Shown here: positions 13,376 through 26,159 of the stretch, piece after piece
Position numbering within the stretch: position 1 is the stretch's first letter
Layout: every line of letters begins with the position of its first letter
Assembly: GCA_029204225.1 (NCBI GenBank)
Contig: CM055113.1
Span: 18,507,746-18,571,745 of the forward strand
Direction: 5' to 3'
From: Diphasiastrum complanatum
Lineage: Eukaryota; Streptophyta; Lycopodiopsida; Lycopodiales; Lycopodiaceae
Length of the DNA: 64,000 nucleotides
Notes under the pieces: model-generated
What the model was told of the DNA's origin: nothing
The model's input: the letters and a program-made list of their open reading frames with translations, nothing else
The model's database searches: none
Translations under genes and position numbers: made by a program

Positions 13376-14480
13376 TCATTGTCTTGTCGACCTTCTAGGA
13401 GATCCTCCTGGAACTACAATGCCTTTGCCTTTATCTGCTATGCTAGATTCGAAACCATTTCGGTTTACAGGTACTATATCGGTAGGCTGTCTCTCGAAAC
13501 TTTCTTCATCTGATTCATCACTCGAATGTAATGCGACTCGAACATCTTCGTCTGAGTGTTCATCCTCTGGTCCCTCTGTCACAGTTGGCAGATCATAGTA
13601 CTATCTTTCAAGAACTTCATAACTGATAGGATCATCGTTGGCCATTGTTCTGCTCTCATCAAATTTGACATCAACTATCTTCACTGTGTTTGTCTCTGGC
13701 ATATAGACTCGATGGTATGACGAATTATTGTCATATCCTACAAGATATCCCTGTTCAGCTTTCTTATCAAGCTTATTTTGAAGGTTATCAGGAACATGTG
13801 CATAAGCTACAGCCAAAGATTCGGATGTGTCAGATTGGGGTTTCTACCCCACCATAATTTGTGTGGTGTCGTGTGAGAAACACCAGACTTTCTTGTCTTG
13901 TTCTGAATGTAAGCAGCTGTAGCTACTGCTTCAACCCACATCACTCTTGGAGCTTTCAAGTAGGCCATCATGCATCTGGCAGCTTCCATTAGAGTCTTAT
14001 TCTTTCTTTCTGCAACACCATTGTGCTGCGGTGTGTAAGATGCAGTCCTTCAGTGAATGATACCACGATCATTGTAGAAGTTAGTGAATCGATTTGAGAT
14101 GTATTCTCCACCTCGATCTATTCTGATCTCTTCACTTTATTACCAGTGCATCTCTCTGCCCAATTCACATACTCTGTGAATTTGTCAAACGCTTCTGATT
14201 TATTGTGAATAAAATAGACTTTGGAAAATTTGCTATAATCATCAATAAAAATAATGTAATATTTCAAGCCTTCTACTGAGATCGCATTGAAAGGTCCACA
14301 GATGTCAGAATGCACTAACTCCAGAATCTTGGTCGTTCTATAGGAGTCCTTGACAAAAGGAGTGTGTGACATCTTACCCTTCAGACATGCATCACAGGTC
14401 GTCGAACTGGTTGCATTTGAGATGCTCACCCCTGTGATTGCTCCATGATGGCTTGCTTGATATAGTGTCATTGAATTCAT
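13376..14480 (-). pseudogene. Copia A integrase (broken)
   Basis: Frames 14480-14118, 13989-13807, 13816-13601 and 13582-13376 carry the zinc-binding end (CDACLKGKMSH), the first catalytic Asp in HSDICGP, and a GYLVGYDNNSSYHRVYM segment of the C-terminal region. Near 14120 the reading frame shifts by one base just before the DRGGEY segment that holds the second catalytic Asp. Another break lies near 13810. Not functional. Confidence 0.9.
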
Positions 14481-14528
14481 ATGGCATAGTCTCTTGTGCC
14501 ATAGAGTGTCTGGCGAATCATGATGAGT

Positions 14529-15060
14529 CTAATGCATTTGACGTACCTTCAAGTGATACGAATTGACTTTTCTTCTACCTTGAGTGATCAGAGTACTGGT
14601 ACTTGCATCAACAACGTTGCATGCTTCGTCTAAGAACGTTACACGCATCTCTACATCAGCTATTCTTGCCACTGATAACAAGTCCTGTTGCAATGTAGGC
14701 ACGAACAAAACATCTTCAAGTTGTCTGTCTCTGCCATTTGTGTTGAGCCATAGTGAACCAATACCATTCACTAAGGTAGCTCATGAATCAAGGATTACAT
14801 CATGTGTGTTAGGTGTTGACACTGCACACATGTCTGCACAGACGTAGGCGGTCGAATTACCATGATTCGATCTTTCTTCGTCCATCTTTGAGCTTTCTGG
14901 CTCCTCGACATAGGACGAACTATTATTGTTCTCCTGTCTGCTTTGACCTGATTTGTTTCTTGGGTTCAGGCGGCATTCCATGGCTGCATGACCCTTCTTG
15001 TGACAGTGGATCATACTCAATTTTTGGATTAAGCCAACACGAATCGGCAATATGTCCTTC
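14529..15060 (-). pseudogene. Copia A protease region
   Basis: A CHKKGHAAMEC zinc-knuckle-like segment precedes the aspartic protease motif. The motif reads VILDS-stop-AT: the glycine codon of DSGAT has become TGA (near 14783). Downstream VLFVPTLQQDLLSVARI is the usual protease C-terminal part. The premature stop cuts gag-protease from the rest of the polyprotein. Confidence 0.88.
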
Positions 15061-15654
15061 GCAGTGGCATCTCATGCATGTCTTCTTGTCTCCACTTTGC
15101 TGTTTCGACCTTCTTTTATTCTTCCATTTGCCTTTGCTGGTTCCTTCTGCTTGTTGATCACGGTCCTGCTTTCGATCTAACTCCCTCTTAGGCTTGAATT
15201 GTTTCTTTGTCTTCTCCTTGTTACTGTAGAGAGCTTGGTCAGAAGCATCTTTATGATCAAGGTGCTCTCAAGCCTCGACTATTTCTTGAATCTCGACAAT
15301 TGTCTTTTCGAGTGTCATTGTAGGATTCTATGCTAGTAGTGTTCTGGGCTCTCAATAGATAAGTGAGCTGCTTCTATGCTGACACTACATTTTTTGCTCC
15401 AGAATTGTGTAGTGAAAGAAATAGATCCTTCATCTTCCTAACAAAAGAAATGAGGCCTTTGCCATCGCACTACAGGTTTGTTAGCTGATCCTCAAGCATC
15501 ATTATCTGACTACGTAATTTCATCTGAAATCTTGTGAGTAGAGTATCCCACATCTCTTTTGCTTTAGAGAGTGTAGCCAGGTCAAGAGTTAGGCTATCCT
15601 TGCTGGATGATGATAACAAGGCTACTGCCTTGTCATTCTTCTCCCTCCATTCGC

Positions 15655-15660
<6 letters not shown>
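15061..15660 (-). pseudogene. Copia A gag (partial)
   Basis: Contains CEWREKNDKAVALL and the UBN2/gag-type stretch LATLSKAKEMWDTLLTRFQ, MLEDQLTNL, then a basic linker and a CCHC knuckle (CMRCHCEGHIADSC). The gag N-terminus is absent; the frame instead enters directly from LTR sequence at about 15655. Stops interrupt the segment 15160-15470. Confidence 0.85.
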
Positions 15661-16561
<901 letters not shown>

Positions 16562-16754
16562 CACATCGAGGATGAGAATCCCAAATGCGCATTCTAGATG
16601 GGAATTTTATGGTAATTTTTATTGGATGTTCATCTATGGGTGGTGAGCAAGTTTTTGCTCCTTTAATTTTACTTACACTATGGAGATATAGTTATTAACT
16701 AGGGTGTTTGATGTGTGTGCATGTTTTCCTATTTGTTTTTCGTAATGTGTTTTC

Positions 16755-17141
16755 TTATGTATGAAGAAGAAAAGCACGCTTGTTGATTTGGGAATATTGA
16801 GAATCAAAGGTAGCAAGCATGTTAGGGTCTTCAATGAAAGATAAGAACATAGTGGCTCCATCAATGCTAGTTGTGCTAGAAAAATGTACATCATAATGAA
16901 TCAATTCTAGAGGAGATGATTTCCTTGTGAGAGATTTTGAAAAGGGAAGCTTATGTGATTTAGCCAAAGCGTAAGACCTGCATACAAAATCCACCTTTTC
17001 CAAGCTTTTAGGTAGTCCAAGAGCTATCTCACCCTTTGCCATAGTTTCCAATGACTTGAGATTGACATGCCCAAGCCTTTTATGCCAAATCTCCACCTTT
17101 GAAACTTCTTCCTTGGCACTCATCACAAGATTAGAAGACAT
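16755..17141 (-). pseudogene. Copia G pre-integrase/integrase N-terminus
   Basis: Shows the GAG-pre-integrase signature IWHKRLGHVNLKSLETMAKG and the following SPLELIHYDVH, where the usual first catalytic Asp context (HSDV) reads HYDV. The second Cys of the zinc site appears changed to Arg-Ser (FVCRSYALAKSHK). The rest of integrase and RT are missing. Confidence 0.85.
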
Positions 17142-17229
17142 AGCACTTGCATATAAATTGAAAATTCTTCAATGCCTCACTCCAAAATCCACAACCTTAC
17201 CGTCCCTCTTGATCTTACAAGAATTTGCA

Positions 17230-18215
17230 TCAAAGTCTACCACAACAAACACTCAACAAATTCTTTGTAATAGAAGGCACATAAAGAACTTCGTCAAGTT
17301 TACTTTTCTTAGAAGATCCAATACAAATGGGGATAGGACCCACCCCTTCAACCTTGCATTCAAATTCATTAGCTATGAAGATGGATCTATTAGCATCAAG
17401 AAAAGAAAGTTGAGAAAAGTACTCTTTATGGCTAGTCATGTGGGAAGAAGCCCCACTCTCTCTCCACCATGGATCTTCACCTCTTAGACTTGATGATGAG
17501 AATGAAGACATCTGCACATGATTAGATTGTGCATTCTTTATTTTGAAACATTCGGATGCATAGTGGCCCATCTTGCCACAATAAAAGCATTTGATCTTGC
17601 TTTTATCCTTCTTGGTTTTGACTTTGCTCGAGGATGGAGTTGAGGACGTGTCTCCACCTTCCTTGGGCTGATCCTTGTAGCTCCTCTTTGCCTTACCCTT
17701 TCCCTTGCCTTTGATGAAACATGGATTTGTCTCCATCTTCCTGAATCTGCATGCTCCCAAGCTTGTGAAGCATGTATCCTTCCTGCAATACTCGGCCACT
17801 AGAACTCCTTGTAAATCTTCAATGCTAGGAAGATTACCCAAAATAGAGTAGGATTGAACAAGATAAGCATAATAATTATCTAACCCATTCATGATTTGGA
17901 CAAGTTCGCCCTCCTTTATGCCATGACCAATGCAAGACAACTCTCTATTCAAGTCTTTGACTCTTAGAACAAAAGATTGTGCACCCTCTCTCTTTGGAAA
18001 GATTGAAGGATCTCCCATGCCTCTTGTGCAGAAGTACAACCACCTACTTCTTTAAGCAACTCATTAGAGACATTCCTCCTCCTCATTACCCAACACACTA
18101 TATTCATAAAATCTTGGAGTACTAAGATAGACTCCATCCTTACTTTCCACAAAAAATAATTTGAAGAATTATGTCTTTCATAAACTTCCAACAAATAGAC
18201 TCCAATTGAAGCCAC
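17230..18215 (-). pseudogene. Copia G gag-protease
   Basis: Gag begins ASIGVYLLEVYERHNSSNYF with FLWKVRMESILVL, typical of UBN2-type copia gag, then FVLRVKDLNRELSCIG, EDLQGVLVAEY, a Lys-rich linker and a clean CCHC knuckle CFYCGKMGHYASEC. The protease motif reads WWRESGASSHMTS, with Glu in place of the catalytic Asp. A frameshift or overlap near 17970-18030 splits gag. Related gag fragments lie at 45016-45620 and 62545-62870. Confidence 0.9.
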
Positions 18216-18975
18216 AACAAAAATCTTTGTGGTACAATAAGTTCACATATGTGAATGATGGTAAGAGATGAGCATAATGGTTTTTGGACCCTTATAGTGA
18301 TATACACAAAGTATTAGCATTATTTAGAAAGATCTTGATCACTTCCTCACCAATGTCAATAATACTTGAAAAATTGACCTTGCCTATTTCACTATGAATA
18401 AATACCTTTACTAATGACTTCAAAATCCTCTTTATCAGATCCAAACACTTCTTTAAGAATAAAAAAGGCCTAAATCACTCTTATCCTAAGATTTGGAAAG
18501 GATCAAAAGAGATTTGAAACAAAACCATGTCCCAATTTTTCACTCTATTGACAATTTCAGGAGAATCAAGATCAAACTTGGCTTTGATACAAGGTATGAA
18601 TGATCTGAAACTTTATGACACAGGTTAGGTGCCCTACCATGGTCTAAACATCATATCAATAGCCCTATCAAATGATTTTAGCTTTATTTGGCTTTAAAGA
18701 GATGCATCAAAAAGTTCAGTCTAGTCTCTTGATTCTAGCAATTTCTAGAAACACAATTTTGCAATACTTGCTAAATTGGTACCAACTCAAAGTTTATGGT
18801 TCTTCATGGTTTTTGAGCATAAAACATAGCAGAATGAAACCTAATGAACCTAAAAACTCCAGATATTTTCTTAGAATGAAGATGGAATAGCTTTGGATCC
18901 AATCAAGTCTTCGATTGCCACCAAAAAATCAAGAAAACTTGCTATTTTGAGATTGCAAAAGGTGAAAGCTTGGGT

Positions 18976-18990
18976 CCAGCTCTAATACCA
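18976..18990 (-). promoter_or_regulatory. Primer binding site of copia G
   Basis: TGGTATTAGAGCTGG on the minus strand directly follows the LTR end CCAACA. It matches the 3' end complement of initiator tRNA-Met used by plant copia elements, with one transition from TGGTATCAGAGC. Confidence 0.85.
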
Positions 18991-19635
18991 TGTTGGAAAA
19001 TCTGAAAATAAACCTTATTTGGATCCCATCAAGCATCAAGGATTGCATTTAGATCTATAAGATAGAATACTAGCACTCAATTCTAGCTTATTTGCATCTA
19101 AGTTGGCAAGAGCACTTGAATAAATCACTAACTAGCATTGAATGATCCCCACGGCCTGTCACATTTGTGAAAAGTATAGTACTTGATTCAAGTCGGATCC
19201 AAAAAATGAATTCAAAATATTAGACAATAATCATGCATCATTTCCACATAAACGAGAAGATTGCCAAAATTGCCAACAATTTTATTCTCACAAAAGTGGA
19301 AATAACTTATCATGAATTTACAAAGGATTCATCACATATATATACATCTCAGGTCTGACCTTCTAAGAGGGTTCTATCACTCTTAATCTCTCCCTAATCA
19401 TGTCTTGAATCAAGCTCCACTAGTTATGACATGATCTATGCATAATCACATGATTTACTCTACCAACTTCCATGATTGATGTATTCTCTTTCACAAGTGG
19501 ATGAACTCGAGTTTGAGGCTAAGAAATACAATGAGAGAGAAGGTCACATGCTCCTAAATATGTACACATAAATTTTATATGGTAAACAAGTCAAATGACC
19601 ATTTTACTATAGCTAGTTTTGCCAAATTTCTAACA
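18991..19635 (-). repeat. 5' LTR of copia G, about 645 bp
   Basis: On the minus strand it runs from TGTTAGAAATTTGG to CCAACA, immediately before the primer site. It contains a TATATATATG promoter-like stretch near 19340. No matching 3' LTR is present below the truncated integrase, so the element is a 5' half. Confidence 0.75.
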
Positions 19636-20725
19636 GTCAAGATGTCACACTTTATGGCTAACCTTTTAAAGAATCTCCAAATACTTAAGCAATAAATTTT
19701 GGGAATTAAACCTATAAATCTAAAATTTATGACTTGGAATCAAAACATATTTCATAGGCAACAAACAAACAAAATTTAGGTTTGGCATGGGATGAAAGAT
19801 ATTAGGAAAAAAAATTTGTGATCATTGATCCAAACAACACTTTAATGTTCCAAAACATCTGGCGAGATTTAAGATATGAGACTTATAGGATGATTAGGAA
19901 TAACTTTGTGTCATGTCTACTCAATCGGTTGGTGTTGCTTATCCTCCATAAATGAATACCTAGAGAGTTATATAATGACATACAATTGAGGCTTGTTGAC
20001 AATTATAGATTACACGTAAACATTCAAAGGGTAAACTATCCCAACTTATACATACTACGATTACACTATTTGTACAAATTCTGCCATAAAAAATTCATTA
20101 CTTTTGATTACCCACAAATTGGATAGTTATAGAAAATTTGAAGAATGTTATGAGTCTTGCTTTCAAAAAAAAGAGTAACAACCTGAAAAATAACCCAATC
20201 TTGATTGAAATCGAGAACATGACTTTCGGGAGAAAGAATTTGATGGTAATTTCCAAACAACAAACCCCCCTTCCCTTCTCTCCAAAAAAAAAAAAATCCG
20301 TGTTTCTATTTTTACTCCCTTCTACATGACTGTCATCTCAGTATTGCAAGAATTGGCATCTCCAAGAAAAGAGACAATTTTCTAGGTTTATGTAAAAATT
20401 GGAAATCGAATAGGGGTGCTTGTAAGAAGTTATAGTTGATGCCTAGACGGTCAATTATGCCTAGTTTCCAGGTTTTGCAAAGAAACTAAAGTCTTTATCT
20501 TTCCACTTCCTAATTAGATTCACCCAAGTGATCACATTAAAAAACATATCGACAAGCTTTGACATTTAAAATTTTGTTAGCACATCAAGAACTTGAGTAT
20601 TACGATAGGCTTTATGAGCTTCTATTTGAATTGATTAATCAATAGTATCAGCTTATCATAAAAAGAAAGGACATAAGTCATCATTTTAGCTATGAATACA
20701 TGTCATTTGTCAGAACAAGTTAGTT
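19636..20725. other. AT-rich sequence, no gene seen
   Basis: No protein similarity recognised on either strand and no clear repeat boundaries. A short frame at 20138-20329 is lysine-rich from A-runs and not convincing. Confidence 0.4.
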
Positions 20726-21405
20726 TGTTGTCAGTGTCCACTTTCTGGGAGGATTTGTCAATGGTTGATATCTTTGAATTTGATTTGTCGATGTTCATTT
20801 CTTATGACCAATAGTTTGGGGCTTATTGTCATGTGCTGCATGTAATTAGCCCATGAGCTTACTAATGAATTGCCAAATATAGCCATGGAGCTATATTAGA
20901 CTAAAATTAGTCATTAAGATTGTTATTAAAGAGGCTCGGACAACCTCGCTATATTTGTGAATAGCGGACTTGTAATAATGGTTGTAAGGCCCAAATTAGC
21001 CAAATAAGGCCCCAAACTTATAGTAGAGTCACAAATGACCACTATAAATAGCTGAGGTCATGCTAAATTTGGAGGTTATTGTTCATTTTTGTAATTTGGT
21101 TTCTAAGAGATCTTGGAACTTCTCTTTGAGAGCTTTCTTGATGGAAGAAAGTGGTTCATGTGCCTACAATCACATGAGAGCTTAGATCATGCTCTAGCTA
21201 TAGGTCCTACCTTATGAATGATCATTAATCATTAATAAAGAATCCTTGCTTTGCCTATTTTGGTGAAGTTTTGCTATCTTTGTCTAGTTTCTTGATTTCT
21301 TGAGTATTTTCTTGATTTCTTTCATTTTCATTGTAATTTGATGCTCATGAATGGATCAGATGTTTTAATGCTAAGGTTGGCACATATCAATTTTGGCATC
21401 AGAGC
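20726..21405 (+). mobile_element. Plus-strand LTR with primer binding site
   Basis: Candidate LTR from TGTTGTCAGTG (20726) to ATCA (21389), with a TATA box CTATAAATAGC near 21043 and AATAAAG near 21230. A primer site TGGCATCAGAGC lies at 21394-21405, 4 bp past the LTR. The internal region is cut off after about 20 bp, where copia B's own primer site appears in the opposite orientation. The coding part and second copy are absent, so the family is unknown. Confidence 0.55.
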
Positions 21406-21438
21406 ATTAGATCTGATGAGAATCGATGAGGGTGATAT

Positions 21439-21450
21439 GCTCTGATACCA
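21439..21450 (-). promoter_or_regulatory. Primer binding site beside the copia B LTR
   Basis: TGGTATCAGAGC on the minus strand, directly after the LTR end (ATCAGTG). A primer site should follow a 5' LTR, but this LTR follows RNase H on the same strand; see the tandem-array finding. Together with 21394-21405 it forms an inverted pair. Confidence 0.85.
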
Positions 21451-22388
21451 CACTGATGAGATATAGAATAGAAGAAATCGCGAAACAGTCATGACAACGA
21501 CGATCCTCTTGCGATTCGGATGGAGTTCAGATGCGATCGCTGGACACTGCCAGCTGAATCACTCCTACAATCCTCCAGAATGTAGTCAGGCACTGCTGAT
21601 CTACGTTTAAAAAATTAATGCAACATTCAACATAGTTTCAACTAAGGTGCGGAATTAAAATGAACAAGGAGACTTAGACACACGAATAATAGTAAATGCA
21701 TTTGCATTTGAGATCAGACACAACTGGAAAATCATCTATATTGATCTTTCTCTAATTTTTTCAAGCACTGCATGCAAATCCACGCAGCAGTGCGTTGATG
21801 TGAGAGAAACACGGTTCTCTCATGAGTAGTCGTCTCGCTTTACTAGCGGACAGTTGGATCTACAGATCCTAGACATAATTGTCTTCGCACGCAGGCGGAC
21901 ATGTATTCTGTAATTTCATTTTGATTGCTTACTAGCATTAGACTACTTCATTACACTGTATGTGTGTTCTGTCTCTTTTTGTGCCAAGTATCATCCAGTA
22001 AGTATATAGTTGCTCTTTGTAACTTTAAGATTAGAGTGATTAAGCATCTACAACTAATTGGGAAATTACAGGATTGGCGAACCTAGATTGTATCTGCTGA
22101 CATCATGCTATCAGATCAGACATCTATACTTCTAGGTACTTGTGATCTTTTTTGGTACTCTTTGGAGCGTGAGGGCAAAAAGTCTTTCGTGACATTTTTG
22201 TGTCTCGCGTCGTTGGTTTCGTTTCCGTCGTCTGACTTTCTCGTGCTTGACCGCAAAAGATTCTCGTTCGTGTCTTCCTGTCAGGTGTTCGCAAAACTTT
22301 CGTGTTTCGTGTCTCTTGACTTTTGTGTTCACGAACATCTTCGTCAGGCAGAGGGCTGAAAGCTAGCAAAGCTTTGTAATTAGAAACA
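21451..22388 (-). repeat. LTR of copia B (lower), 938 bp
   Basis: From TGTTTCTAATTAC, directly after the polypurine tract GAAGCTGAAGAAACAAAA, to ATCAGTG before the primer site. U3 contains many TTCGTG/CACGAA and GTTCACGAAC motifs. It is the most complete LTR of this family in the window with that at 48984-50026. Confidence 0.85.
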
Positions 22389-22389
22389 T

Positions 22390-23764
22390 TTTGTTTCTTC
22401 AGCTTCCTCTCAAAGCATGATAGCTTTATGATCCCGAGACTGCTCCTTTGTCTCTCAAAGAGTCCTTTGTCCAGGGCTTTGGTGAAGATGTCAACAACCA
22501 TGTCTTTCATTTCGATGAAGGTGGTCTGTAGCATCCTCTTTTCAATTAGATCCCTAATCAAGTGATACTTGATCGCAGTATGCTTCGTTCTCGAATGAAA
22601 CACAGGATCTTTCATTAGATGTATTGCAGAGGTCTTGTCCATCTGCAAGACCAGAGGCTCGTTTCTTGTTTTGTCCAATTCGTCCAAGAACTGCCTTAGC
22701 CAGATTATCTCGTTGGCCATCTTCACTGTTGCAACGTACTTTGCTTCGCAGAATGACTGGGCCACAATGGTCTGCTTTTTGTTGACCCAGAGAACTGCTG
22801 CTCCTGATGCGATGGTGCATCCTCCTAAGACGCTTTTACAATCATCCTTGAGAGATGCCCAACTAGCATCGTTGTAGGAAAGTATCCTGAAACCTGCATC
22901 ATGACAATAGCACAAGCCATAATCCCTCATTGAATGAAGATATTGCAAAATCCGTTTTGCAATCTTCCAATGTGTCGAGCCTGGATTCCTGCAAAATTGG
23001 CTCATCCTGAACACTGCATTAGCAATATCAGGGTGTGTGTTGTCAGCAAGGTACATCAGTGATCCTATCAGCTTCCTGTAAGGTGTGAGCTGCATCTGTT
23101 CTCTCTCTTCCTTAGTCTTCGAACAGTCATCATTTGTCAACACCGTCCCTACGAGCATTGGAGTATTCGCTACTTTGCAGTTCAGCATCCCAAACTCCTC
23201 TAGGATCTTCTGGGTGTATTTGGACTGGTGAAGGTATAACTTACCTCCCTCATAGTCTCTTTCAATTTGTAAGCCTAGGTAACACCTGGCTTCTCCCAGA
23301 TCCACCATCTCAAAATGTTTCCAGATGTTTGTCTTCACTTCAGTGATCAGCTGTTCACTCCTGCAAAGTATCGAAGTGTCATCTACATATACAGCTACAA
23401 TGATGATCTGTCCATCTGTAACTCTGACATATACATTGGAATTAGCCAACAGAGGCTTGAATCCTAATGATTTCAAGGCTTGATCTTTCTTCTTGTACCA
23501 TTGTTGGACTGATTGTTTCAGACCGTAGATGCTTTTGTGCATTCTGCATGCGTAGTTAGGAAGTGAATTCGAAACATATTCTGGGAGTTGATCCATGTAG
23601 ACCTCTTCATCTAGTTCACCATGCAAGAAGGCTATCTTTTCGTCCACAATGTGGATCCTAAGGTCATAAGTTGTTGCATATGCAAATAACAGACGTAGGG
23701 ACAAATGTTTAACGATAGGAGAGAAGGTTTCAAAGTAGTCAATACCATATCTTTGAGAGAAACC
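22390..23764 (-). pseudogene. Copia B reverse transcriptase-RNase H
   Basis: A long uninterrupted frame of about 440 codons before the LTR. RT shows HGELDEEVYMDQ, SIYGLKQ, AVYVDDTSILC with an intact YVDD box, and LGLQIERDYEGGKLYLHQ. RNase H shows NDASWASLKDD, QMDKTSAIH and TKHTAIKYHLIRD, but the SxCEAEY motif reads SFCEAKY, replacing a catalytic Glu by Lys. The frame runs on through the polypurine tract into the LTR. Being open, it is the least decayed coding piece of this family, but the RT start is interrupted by the insert at 23765-24043. Confidence 0.93.
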
Positions 23765-24043
23765 GGGTAATTGACGCTATGGTCGATGCCAGACAAAATA
23801 TTGCAAAAAAATTTTTTCTGCAATTCTTACCGTGATGGCAAAAATTGTGGAAAGTTTCCACTTTTTTTCCCACAATTTTGTTCGCAATTTTTCACAATTT
23901 TGTCTGCAATTTTGTCCACAACTTTCCGCAAATTTCTCCGCAATTTGCAACAATTTTTGGCATGTCTAAAAATTGCAGAATTTTTTTCTGCAGTTTTGTC
24001 TACGATTCCTACCATCACGGGAGAAATTGCGGAAAACTTTTTG
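23765..24043. mobile_element. Small MITE-like insertion in copia B
   Basis: Comparison with copies A and C shows extra sequence between AGAGAAACC and TTCGCT. It is made of AAAATTGC/GCAATTTT words at 11-13 bp spacing, with inverted CCGTGATGG...CCATCACGG near its ends. No coding capacity and no clear target duplication. Probably a non-autonomous DNA element or a foldback. Confidence 0.7.
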
Positions 24044-25390
24044 TTCGCTATCAGTCTTGCCTTCTATTTTGTGATGTTCCCATCTGGTCCGTATTTGAGC
24101 TTGAAAACCCATTTGGATTTGACAGTCTTGCGCTTATGTGGTAATGGCTCCAATGTCCATACCTGGTTCTTCCTCATGGACTCCATCTCTTCGTTCATGG
24201 CTTGGATCCATCCGTCTTTTTCTAGACTTTCAATTGCTTTCTCGAATGTCTGTGGTTCACCACTGAATCCGCAGAACTCTTTTGATATGGAAGCTGAGCT
24301 GCCTAGCACATATCTTGCTTGCGCTCTTTGTGGTCTTGTCGACCTTCTAGGAGGTCCTCCTGGAACAACTATGTCCTTGTCTTTGTTTGCTCTGCTTGGT
24401 CCGGAACCATCTTGGTTTATAGGAACTACGGCAAGAGGTTGCCTCTCAAATCTTTCTTCTTCTGATTTGTCGTTTGAATGGGAGACGACTCAAAATTCTT
24501 TGTTTTCGTGTTCGTCCTCTGCTATCTCTTTCATTGGCAGCAGGTCATAGTATTGTCTCTCCATAACTTCGTAGCTGACAGGATCGTCATTGGTCATTGT
24601 CCTGTTCTCATCAAATCTGACATCTCTCACTGTCTTCACAGTGTTCGTGTCTATCATGTAGACTCTGTAGTATGACGAATTGTTGTCATGACCTACCAGA
24701 AATCCCTGCTCGGCTTTCTCATCAAGCTTCTTTTGAAGCTTATCAGGAATATGTGCATAAGCTGCACAGCCAAAGATTCTAACGTGAGACAGGTTGGGCT
24801 TTCTACCCCACCATAGCTTGTGTGGTGTCGTGTGAGGGACACCAGACTTGCATGTCCTGTTCTGGATGTATGCGGTTGTAGCTACTGCTTCAGCCCACAG
24901 TACCCTTGGAGACTTCGAGTAGGCCATCATCCATCTGGCTGCTTCCATCAGGGTCCTGTTTTTCCGTTCAGCAACACCATTGTGCTGCGGTGTGTAGGCT
25001 GCAGTCCTTCTGTGAATGATGCCACAATCATTGTAGAAGTCAGTGAAGCGATTCGAGATGTATTCGCCACCTCGATATGTTCTGATCTGCTTCACTTTAT
25101 TTCTTGTACATCTTTCAGCCCAATTCACATATTCTGTGAATTTATCAAGTGCATCAAATTTATTCTGAATAAAATACACTCTGGCAAATTTGCTATAGTC
25201 ATCAATGAAGGTTATATAATACTTTGAACCTCCTATTGAGATCACGTTGAATGGTCCGCAGATGTCAGAATGCACCAGCTCCAGAATCTTGGTCGTTCTG
25301 TAGTCATGTCTTTGATGAATGGAGTGCGCGACATCTTGCCCTTCAAACATGCATCACAAGTGGTCAAACTGGTTGTATTCGAGATGCTGA
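24044..25390 (-). pseudogene. Copia B integrase and RT N-terminus
   Basis: Integrase frame 25350-24490 carries HSDICGP, FIDDYSKFARVYF, a NGVAERKNRTL segment with the catalytic Glu, and the HVRIFGCAAYAHIP and GFLVGHDNNSSYYRVYM C-terminal motifs. The second catalytic Asp (normally in RTDRGGEY) is Tyr (RTYRGGEY, near 25080), so integrase would be dead though its frame is open. The frame 24309-24064 carries the RT start (KDGWIQAMNEEMESM, WVFKLKYGPDGN). Confidence 0.92.
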
Positions 25391-25394
25391 CCTG

Positions 25395-26138
25395 TTGGCT
25401 GATTCTGACGAATCTCCAAGATACTTAGACAGAGCAACTCAAGAGCACCTCTCACCTTAGACCGAGGAGGACTCTGAGAAGACGAGACTAACGAAGACTG
25501 AGAGTCGAGTATGAGAGCCGAGAAATGCTAGTTAGGAATCTCACGAGTAGTAGTCTCGCTTCACTAGCGGACAATAGGATCTTCTGATACTAGATAGAAT
25601 TATCTTCTCGCACGCAGGTAGAGCTTCTGTCTGCGTTCGTCTTGATTGCTTACTAGCATCAGACTTCTTCAGTGTCTCTTAGTTACACTCTGTGTGTATC
25701 TTGTTCTGATATGTGTCAAGTATTATCCAGTAAGCACGGTCTCTAAGATTAGAGTGATTATACATCTACAACTAATCAGGAAATTACAAGAGTGACAAAT
25801 TAGCCACGACCTAGGAAGTATCTGCTGATGTCATGTCATCAGGTCGGATCTCTGTATGGGTACTTGCGTGATCTTTGGTGGTACTCCTTGGAGCACGAGG
25901 ACAGAACGAGTTTCGTTTCCACCGTTGGTTTCACTTACCTCGTCTGCCTTTCTCTCTTGTTGGACCATAAAGGAATCTCGTTCGTGGATCCTTCGTGTTC
26001 ACGAACCGTTCGTCTTTGTCTCCGTTGACTTTCGTGTTCGCGAAACTCTTCGTGTTTCCTGTCTCCAGATGTTTGAGTTCGCGAACATCTTCGTCAAGTG
26101 AAGGACTGAAGGCTAGCAAGGCTTTGTAATCAGAAACA
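25395..26138 (-). repeat. LTR of copia B (upper), truncated
   Basis: Homologous to 21451-22388 from TGTTTCTGATTAC (26138) down to CTCACGAGTAGTAG near 25550; the rest to 25395 is diverged LTR or unknown. It meets integrase sequence at about 25395, with no primer site, gag or protease between. Confidence 0.75.
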
Positions 26139-26159
26139 CTTTGTTTCTTCAAGTACAGT

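Larger units (their letters stand above)
21451..26138 (-). mobile_element. Degenerate Ty1/copia retrotransposon B
   Basis: Minus strand: LTR (26138-25395) joined directly to integrase, then RT-RNase H, polypurine tract, LTR (22388-21451), primer site. Gag and protease are missing. The upper LTR is preceded by a polypurine stretch (TTGAAGAAACAAAG), as if an RNase H end had stood before it. Same family as A and C. A 279-bp foreign insert splits the RT start. Confidence 0.9.
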
